Shown: in pieces, positions 34,023 to 38,465 of the stretch | Position numbering within the stretch: position 1 is the stretch's first letter | Layout: each line of letters opens with the position of its first letter | Notes under the pieces: generated by a model | The model's input: the letters and a program-made list of their open reading frames with translations, nothing else | The model's database searches: none | Told to the model about the DNA's origin: nothing | From: CAZBBB01 sp964490005 | Lineage (GTDB): Bacteria > Planctomycetota > B15-G4 | Assembly (NCBI GenBank): GCA_964490005.1 | Contig: CAZBBB010000023.1 | Span: 1 to 38,465 of the forward strand | Length of the DNA stretch: 38,465 nucleotides | Reading direction: 5' to 3' | Position numbers and translations under genes: made by a program

Positions 34023-35162
34023 GCCCGCGAGCGCCTGATCGAGATCCTCGAGCAGGTCCTCGATGTCCTCGACGCCGACCGAGAGGCGGATCAGCCCGTC
34101 GGCCAGTCCCGCCTTGCGGCGATCCTCGGCCGGGATCGAGGCGTGCGTCATCGAGGGCGGGTGCTCGATGAGCGACTCCACGCCGCCGAGGCTCTCGGCC
34201 AGCGCGAAGATCTTCGTGCGCGTCGTGAGCGCCATGCCCTCCTCGACGCCGGCCTTCAGCTCGAAGGAGAGCATGCCGCCGAAGTCGCGCATCTGGCGGC
34301 GCGCGATCGCGTGGCCGGGATGGCCGGCCAGCCCGGGGTAGTGCACCCGCGCGACCTTGGGGTGCTCGGAGAGGAAGCCCGCCACGGCGCGCGCGTTGCT
34401 GCAGTGGCGCTCCATGCGCAGGTGCAGCGTCTTGGTGCCGCGCAGCACGAGGAAGCAGTCCTGCGGGCCGGGCACGGCGCCGATGGCGAACTGCAGGAAG
34501 GCCAGGCGCTCGTGCAGCGCGTCGTCGTTCAGCACGAGCGCGCCCATGATCAGGTCGCTGTGCCCGCCGAGATACTTGGTGACGCTGTGCATCACGACGT
34601 CGCAGCCGAGCGCGAGCGGCTGCTGCAGGTAGGGCGAGGCGAAGGTGTTGTCGCAGGCGACGAGCGCGCCGGCGCGGTGCGCGATCTCGGCCACCGCCGC
34701 GAGGTCGGTCACGCGCAGCAGCGGGTTGGTCGGGGTCTCGAGCCAGACGAGCGCGGCGGGGCGGTCGAGCGCGGCGCGCACCGCGTCGAGATCGGTCGTG
34801 TCGACGACGTCGAGCTTCAGGCCCCAGCCGTCGAAGATGCGCCGGAACATGCGGAAGGTGCCGCCGTACAGGTCGTTGCCGCACACGACGCGGTCGCCGG
34901 GCGAGAGCGTCGTGAGCACCGCGTGGATCGCGGCCAGACCGCTGGCGAAGCACAGCCCGTGCCGGCCGCCCTCGAGCGCCGCGAGGTTCTCCTGCAGCGC
35001 GGTGCGCGTGGGGTTCTTGCCGCGCGAGTAGTCGTAGCCGTCCTTCACGACCGCCGGCGCCTCCTGCACGTAGGTCGAGGTGCAGTAGATCGGCGTCATG
35101 ATCGCCCCGGTCGTCGGGTCGGGGCGCTGGCCGGCGTGGATCGCGAGAGTTCCCGGTCGCAC
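34020..35162 (-). CDS. metB: Cystathionine gamma-synthase/gamma-lyase-type PLP enzyme
   Basis: 380 aa from GTG at 35162, decided by GAGGAGG about eight bases upstream; this gives the normal family length, while the frame continues upstream without family residues. It acts in transsulfuration (O-acyl-homoserine plus Cys, or cystathionine cleavage). 'TLAIHAGQRPDPTTGAIMTPIY', 'YDYSRGKNPTRTALQENLAALEGG', 'FASGLAAIHAVL' and the PLP-lysine region 'HSVTKYLGGHSDLIMG' are all present, as is 'SLGGVESLIEHPPSMTHASIP' (in pieces) near the end. Sequence alone does not separate MetB from the lyase; the symbol is a best guess. Confidence 0.88.
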   Translation of the reverse strand: MRPGTLAIHAGQRPDPTTGAIMTPIYCTSTYVQEAPAVVKDGYDYSRGKNPTRTALQENLAALEGGRHGLCFASGLAAIHAVLTTLSPGDRVVCGNDLYGGTFRMFRRIFDGWGLKLDVVDTTDLDAVRAALDRPAALVWLETPTNPLLRVTDLAAVAEIAHRAGALVACDNTFASPYLQQPLALGCDVVMHSVTKYLGGHSDLIMGALVLNDDALHERLAFLQFAIGAVPGPQDCFLVLRGTKTLHLRMERHCSNARAVAGFLSEHPKVARVHYPGLAGHPGHAIARRQMRDFGGMLSFELKAGVEEGMALTTRTKIFALAESLGGVESLIEHPPSMTHASIPAEDRRKAGLADGLIRLSVGVEDIEDLLEDLDQALAG

Positions 35163-35227
35163 GTGGCTGTCCTCCTCGGGGATGGGGCGGCTCGCCGCGC
35201 GCGACGGCCGCGGCGCCGAGAATACGG

Positions 35228-35260
35228 GGCCGGCGGCGCGCCGCGCCACCGCCGCCGGCC
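35228..35260. repeat. Perfect 11-bp inverted repeat in a divergent control region
   Basis: GGCCGGCGGCG (35228-35238) and CGCCGCCGGCC (35250-35260) are perfectly complementary around an 11-base spacer. The site is in the 182-bp gap between the divergent PLP-enzyme and receiver genes. In a sequence this GC-rich such arms can arise by chance. No convincing promoter was found in the gap on either strand, apart from TATTCT on the minus strand at 35224-35219. Confidence 0.35.
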
Positions 35261-35344
35261 GCGGCGCGGCGCGAGCGGCAACTGGATCGCCGTCGCCGGG
35301 CATGGAACCATGGCTCGCGCGGCCCTTTGCCGGTCGCGACGCCC

Positions 35345-35818
35345 ATGCCCGCCCCGGCTCCCACATCGCGCGTCGTGCTGGTCGTCGACGACGACCCGGC
35401 GGTCGCGCGCATGGTGGCGGCGGTGCTCGCGCGGCAGGGCGCCGTCGTCGAGGTCGCGCACGACGGCGGCGAGGCGCTCGCGCGCCTCGCGCGCGGGCCG
35501 GTCGACGCGGTGCTCACCGACCTGACGATGCCGGGCATGAGCGGGCTGGCGCTGGTGCGCGCGGCCGAAGCCGCCGGCCACCGCATGCCCTTCCTCGTGA
35601 TGAGCGCCTTTCTCGACCCCGAGACCGAGACGCGCCTGTGCGCCGAGGCGGGCGTCGCGGGCGTGTTGCGCAAGCCCTTCGAGATCGCGCGCCTGCAGCG
35701 CGACGTCGCGGCCTTGCTGCGCCGCGCCGCGCCGCGCGGGCTGGCACTGGTGCCGCGGCGGCTCATCGAGCAGGTCGCGGCGGCGACGGGCCTGTCGGCG
35801 GCGGGGGCGGCGTGCTGA
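35345..35818 (+). CDS. Stand-alone response-regulator receiver domain
   Basis: 157 aa from ATG at 35345 (TTG 35327 is an alternative). A single CheY-like domain: 'RVVLVVDDDPAVARMVAAVL' with the acidic pocket, the phospho-acceptor Asp in 'VDAVLTDLTMPGMSGLAL', the conserved Ser in 'FLVMSAF' and the Lys in 'GVLRKPFEI'. After the receiver only ~30 residues remain (RGLALVPRRLIEQVAAATGL), too short for a DNA-binding domain. It may pass a signal by protein contact. Its stop overlaps the aroC start by seven bases, so they are probably co-translated, an uncommon pairing. Confidence 0.88.
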   Translation: MPAPAPTSRVVLVVDDDPAVARMVAAVLARQGAVVEVAHDGGEALARLARGPVDAVLTDLTMPGMSGLALVRAAEAAGHRMPFLVMSAFLDPETETRLCAEAGVAGVLRKPFEIARLQRDVAALLRRAAPRGLALVPRRLIEQVAAATGLSAAGAAC

Positions 35819-36981
35819 GGCGCCTGCGCCTCGCGACGGCCGGCGAATCGCACGGTCGGGGGCTGCTCGCCACGCTCTCGGGCCTGCCGGCGGGCCTGCC
35901 CTTCCCGGCCGCGCGCATCGACGCCGCGCTGGCGCTGCGTCAGGGGGGCTTCGGGCGCTCGTCGCGCCAGCGGCTCGAGCACGACCGGGTCGAGGTGCTG
36001 GCCGGCGTGGTGGGGGGCAAGACGTCCGGGGCGCCGCTGTGCCTGGTCGTCTGGAATCGCGACGAGAGCCTCGCCCGGCGCCCCGCGCTCAGCCGCCCGC
36101 GGCCCGGTCACGCCGACCTGGCGGGCGGCTGCAAGTACGGGACGACCGACATGCGCGGCGTGCTCGAGCGCGCCTCGGCCCGCGAGACGGCGGCGCGCGT
36201 CGCGGCCGGAGCCTGCGCCGAGGAATTGCTGGCGCGCTGCGGAATCGAAGTGCTCGGCTACGTGCGCGCGGTGGGCCGCGTCCCGACGGTCGAGAGCTTC
36301 GCGCCCGGACGGCGCCTCGATCTGGCGCGGGCCGCGGCTCGCCGCGACCGCTCGGCCTTCCACGTGATCGACGCGCGCGCCGAGGCCGCCATGAAGCGCG
36401 CGGTGCTGGCCGCGCGGCGCGCGGGCGACACGCTCGGCGGCTGCTTCGAGGTGCGCGCGCACGGCGTGCCGCCCGGCCTCGGCTCGCTCGAGGCGCTCGA
36501 CAGCCGCCTCGACGGCCGGGTCGGCGCCGCGTTGCTCTCGATCCCGGCGATCAAGGCCGTCGAGATCGGCGAAGGCGTCGCGGGGGCCGGCCGCCGCGGC
36601 AGCGAGGTGCACGACGAGATCGGGCCGCCGAACCGCGCCGGGCCGGTGCGCGCGAGCAACCGCGCCGGCGGCATCGAAGGCGGCATGAGCAACGGCGAGC
36701 CGATCGTGGCGCGGGCCTGGATGAAGCCGCTGCCCACGCTGGCGCGCCCGCTGGCCTCCTGGGACTACGCCACGGGCCGTCGCGAGCCGGCCTTCTTCGA
36801 GCGCGCCGACGTCACGGCCGTGCCGGCCGCGGCGATCGTCGGCCAGGCCATGCTCGCGCTCGTCCTGCTCGACGCCCTGCTGGAGAAAACGGGGGGGGAC
36901 AGCCTGCCGGAAGTGCAGCGGGCGCTCTCGGCCCATCGGCGGGCCGTCGCGAGGCGATTCGGGCGCCGATCCGGTCGTTGA
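35812..36981 (+). CDS. aroC: Chorismate synthase
   Basis: 389 aa from GTG at 35812. It converts 5-enolpyruvylshikimate-3-phosphate to chorismate with reduced FMN. Family signatures: 'LATAGESHGRGLLATLSGLPAG', 'SRPRPGHADLAGGCKYGTTDMRGVLERASARETAARVAAGA' (in pieces), and 'NRAGGIEGGMSNGEPIVARAWMKPLPTL' (in pieces). Length is in the usual range and no key motif is broken. The last two bases of its final sense codon region and its TGA (36979-36981) form part of the -35 box of the following tRNA-tuf promoter. Confidence 0.96.
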   Translation: MLRRLRLATAGESHGRGLLATLSGLPAGLPFPAARIDAALALRQGGFGRSSRQRLEHDRVEVLAGVVGGKTSGAPLCLVVWNRDESLARRPALSRPRPGHADLAGGCKYGTTDMRGVLERASARETAARVAAGACAEELLARCGIEVLGYVRAVGRVPTVESFAPGRRLDLARAAARRDRSAFHVIDARAEAAMKRAVLAARRAGDTLGGCFEVRAHGVPPGLGSLEALDSRLDGRVGAALLSIPAIKAVEIGEGVAGAGRRGSEVHDEIGPPNRAGPVRASNRAGGIEGGMSNGEPIVARAWMKPLPTLARPLASWDYATGRREPAFFERADVTAVPAAAIVGQAMLALVLLDALLEKTGGDSLPEVQRALSAHRRAVARRFGRRSGR

Positions 36982-37006
36982 CGCGCAACATGCGCGTCGT
37001 TACGAT
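36978..37006 (+). promoter_or_regulatory. Strong sigma-70 promoter of the tRNA-tuf operon
   Basis: TTGACG (36978-36983), a 17-bp spacer and TACGAT (37001-37006), ending about 47 bases before the first tRNA. The -35 overlaps the aroC stop codon. The spacer carries a GACGCGC/GCGCGTC inverted repeat (36980-36986, 36992-36998) that could double as a hairpin after aroC. Confidence 0.65.
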
Positions 37007-37053
37007 CTCCCCTTTTCCCCGGTGGCCGAAACCGTCTTCCTCGACGGCCGGGC

Positions 37054-37129
37054 GCTAGCGTAGCTCAACTGGTAGAGCCCCGGTTTTGTAAACCGGAGGT
37101 TGTGGGTTCGAGTCCCGTCGCTAGCTCCA
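37054..37129 (+). tRNA. tRNA-Thr (anticodon TGT)
   Basis: 76 bases with encoded CCA. The acceptor stem GCTAGCG pairs with CGCTAGC, the D-arm contains AGCTCAACTGGTAGAGC, the anticodon stem CCGGT/ACCGG encloses the loop TTTGTAA with TGT at 37087-37089, and the T-loop TTCGAGT is standard. It reads ACA codons. First gene of the tRNA-tuf operon. Confidence 0.96.
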
Positions 37130-37131
37130 AG

Positions 37132-37239
37132 GCGTGTCGTGCCGAACCGTCGCAGCAGGGCGGGCAGGGTCGGTCCAGCGGGGGGCAGGGCAGGCAGGGC
37201 AGCAGGTCGAGGTCACAGGAGCGCCGAACGACGACACGC
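37132..37239 (+). other. Spacer inverted repeat between tRNA-Thr and tRNA-Tyr
   Basis: GCGTGTCGT (37132-37140) pairs perfectly with ACGACACGC (37231-37239), closing the long spacer between two tRNAs into a stem. This could isolate the tRNA units in the precursor for RNase processing. Confidence 0.4.
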
Positions 37240-37253
37240 ACACCGCACACCCA

Positions 37254-37338
37254 GGGGGGATGCCCGAGTGGTTAAAGGGGACGGGCTGTAAACCCGTTGG
37301 CTTTGCCTACGCAGGTTCGAATCCTGCTCCCCCCACCA
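37254..37338 (+). tRNA. tRNA-Tyr (anticodon GTA)
   Basis: 85 bases with encoded CCA. Acceptor GGGGGGA pairs with TCCCCCC; anticodon stem ACGGG/CCCGT encloses CTGTAAA with GTA at 37288-37290; a long variable arm (around TGGCTTTGCCTA) and the T-arm GCAGG/CCTGC complete a class II tRNA. It reads TAC and TAT. Confidence 0.96.
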
Positions 37339-37428
37339 CGCGGGGCACGCGCCCGCGACGATCACGCACACGACGGAGACGGACAGGCACGAGAGACGAG
37401 ACGCCAAGCCACGACCGACCGCACGCAG

Positions 37429-37502
37429 GCGGGTGTAGCTCAATGGTAGAGCCCCAGCCTTCCAAGCTGGTTGCGTGGGTTCGAATCCCATCACCCGCTC
37501 CA
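37429..37502 (+). tRNA. tRNA-Gly (anticodon TCC)
   Basis: 74 bases with encoded CCA. Acceptor GCGGGTG pairs with CACCCGC; anticodon stem CCAGC/GCTGG encloses CTTCCAA with the TCC anticodon; T-loop TTCGAAT. It reads GGA and GGG. Confidence 0.96.
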
Positions 37503-37562
37503 GCGCGGGTCGGCGACGCGCACCGCCCATCGAGGACACCGAGCAGACACCCACCGACACGC

Positions 37563-37637
37563 GCTGCTGTGGCTCAGGGGTAGAGCACGTCCTTGGTAAG
37601 GACGAGGTCACGGGTTCGAATCCCGTCAGCAGCTCCA
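37563..37637 (+). tRNA. tRNA-Thr (anticodon GGT)
   Basis: 75 bases with encoded CCA. Acceptor GCTGCTG pairs with CAGCAGC; anticodon stem CGTCC/GGACG encloses TTGGTAA with the GGT anticodon; T-loop TTCGAAT. It reads ACC and ACT. It is the last tRNA before tuf. Confidence 0.96.
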
Positions 37638-37691
37638 GCGCGTGCGCGGCACGAACGAATCGACAGCGACCAGGACACTGACACGACAGCC

Positions 37692-37724
37692 TTCGCGCCG
37701 CGGCGGAGCCCCGCCGGGCGCGAA
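37692..37724 (+). promoter_or_regulatory. Strong hairpin in the tuf leader
   Basis: TTCGCGCC (37692-37699) pairs with GGCGCGAA (37717-37724), and, after a one-base bulge, CGGCGG (37701-37706) pairs with CCGCCG (37711-37716) around an AGCC loop. It lies between the last tRNA and AAGGAG (37731-37736). It could act as a processing site that separates tRNA from mRNA or stabilise the tuf 5' end. There is no U-tract, so a terminator is unlikely. Confidence 0.5.
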
Positions 37725-37746
37725 CATTCCAAGGAGACGCAGGGAC

Positions 37747-38465
<719 letters not shown>

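Noticed and set aside
33496..36936. A 1146-codon minus-strand frame across HU, metB, the receiver and aroC
   Set aside because: It overlaps four recognisable genes and has no protein-like composition.
36980..36998. GACGCGC/GCGCGTC hairpin as an aroC terminator
   Set aside because: It lies exactly in the spacer of a better-supported promoter and lacks a directly following U-tract; treated as part of the promoter region.

Overview
A high-GC bacterial chromosome segment holding most of a surface-polysaccharide (capsule/exopolysaccharide) locus, followed by a conserved housekeeping block that ends in tRNA genes and tuf. The host is a diderm, because an Mla-type outer-membrane lipid transport system is present. 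The HU-type protein, the FG-GAP and beta-helix secreted proteins and the Cys-polyGly lipoprotein make Planctomycetota my best guess, with low confidence; other GC-rich diderms such as Myxococcota are not excluded.

Polysaccharide locus (1-23492). A partial glycosyltransferase (GT), a complete GT4 and a heparinase-like cytoplasmic protein (1-3152) converge on a membrane protein fused to a sulfatase-like domain (3145-5889, minus). A tightly overlapped operon follows (5928-12862): GT4, a GT-C-type membrane transferase, GT4, a Wzx-like flippase and a B12-binding radical SAM enzyme. Two secreted-protein genes of visibly lower GC come next (13170-16479). After a structured 544-bp gap there is a five-gene run (17024-21602): GT4, a radical-SAM-like protein without the Fe-S cysteines, a GNAT acyltransferase and a polysaccharide deacetylase. 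A WecA/TagO-type initiating transferase and a SAM methyltransferase close the locus (21658-23492). No Wzy polymerase was recognised.

Middle (23503-31973). A large polyglycine lipoprotein resembling RIFT-barrel/rhamnogalacturonan-lyase-like proteins, a second B12-binding radical SAM enzyme, and a minus-strand operon of a WPFF-repeat lipoprotein with mlaE, mlaF and mlaD.

Housekeeping block (32083-38465). trpS-dtd, an HU-like gene with a near-consensus promoter, a Cys/Met-metabolism PLP enzyme, a stand-alone receiver overlapping aroC, then tRNA-Thr, Tyr, Gly, Thr and tuf (partial). That order is the classic thrU-tyrU-glyT-thrT-tufB arrangement.

The strongest candidate for something undescribed is a (CT)14 tract inside the signal-peptide coding region of the secreted beta-helix gene (13202-13229). 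The start codons with a ribosome-binding site are out of frame with the 502-codon body, and loss of one CT unit or gain of two would restore a complete Sec signal peptide. The next gene, an FG-GAP propeller protein, overlaps it by four bases, so both surface proteins could switch together. Other notable points are two apparent pseudoenzymes in the locus and the WPFF-repeat lipoprotein in the Mla operon.
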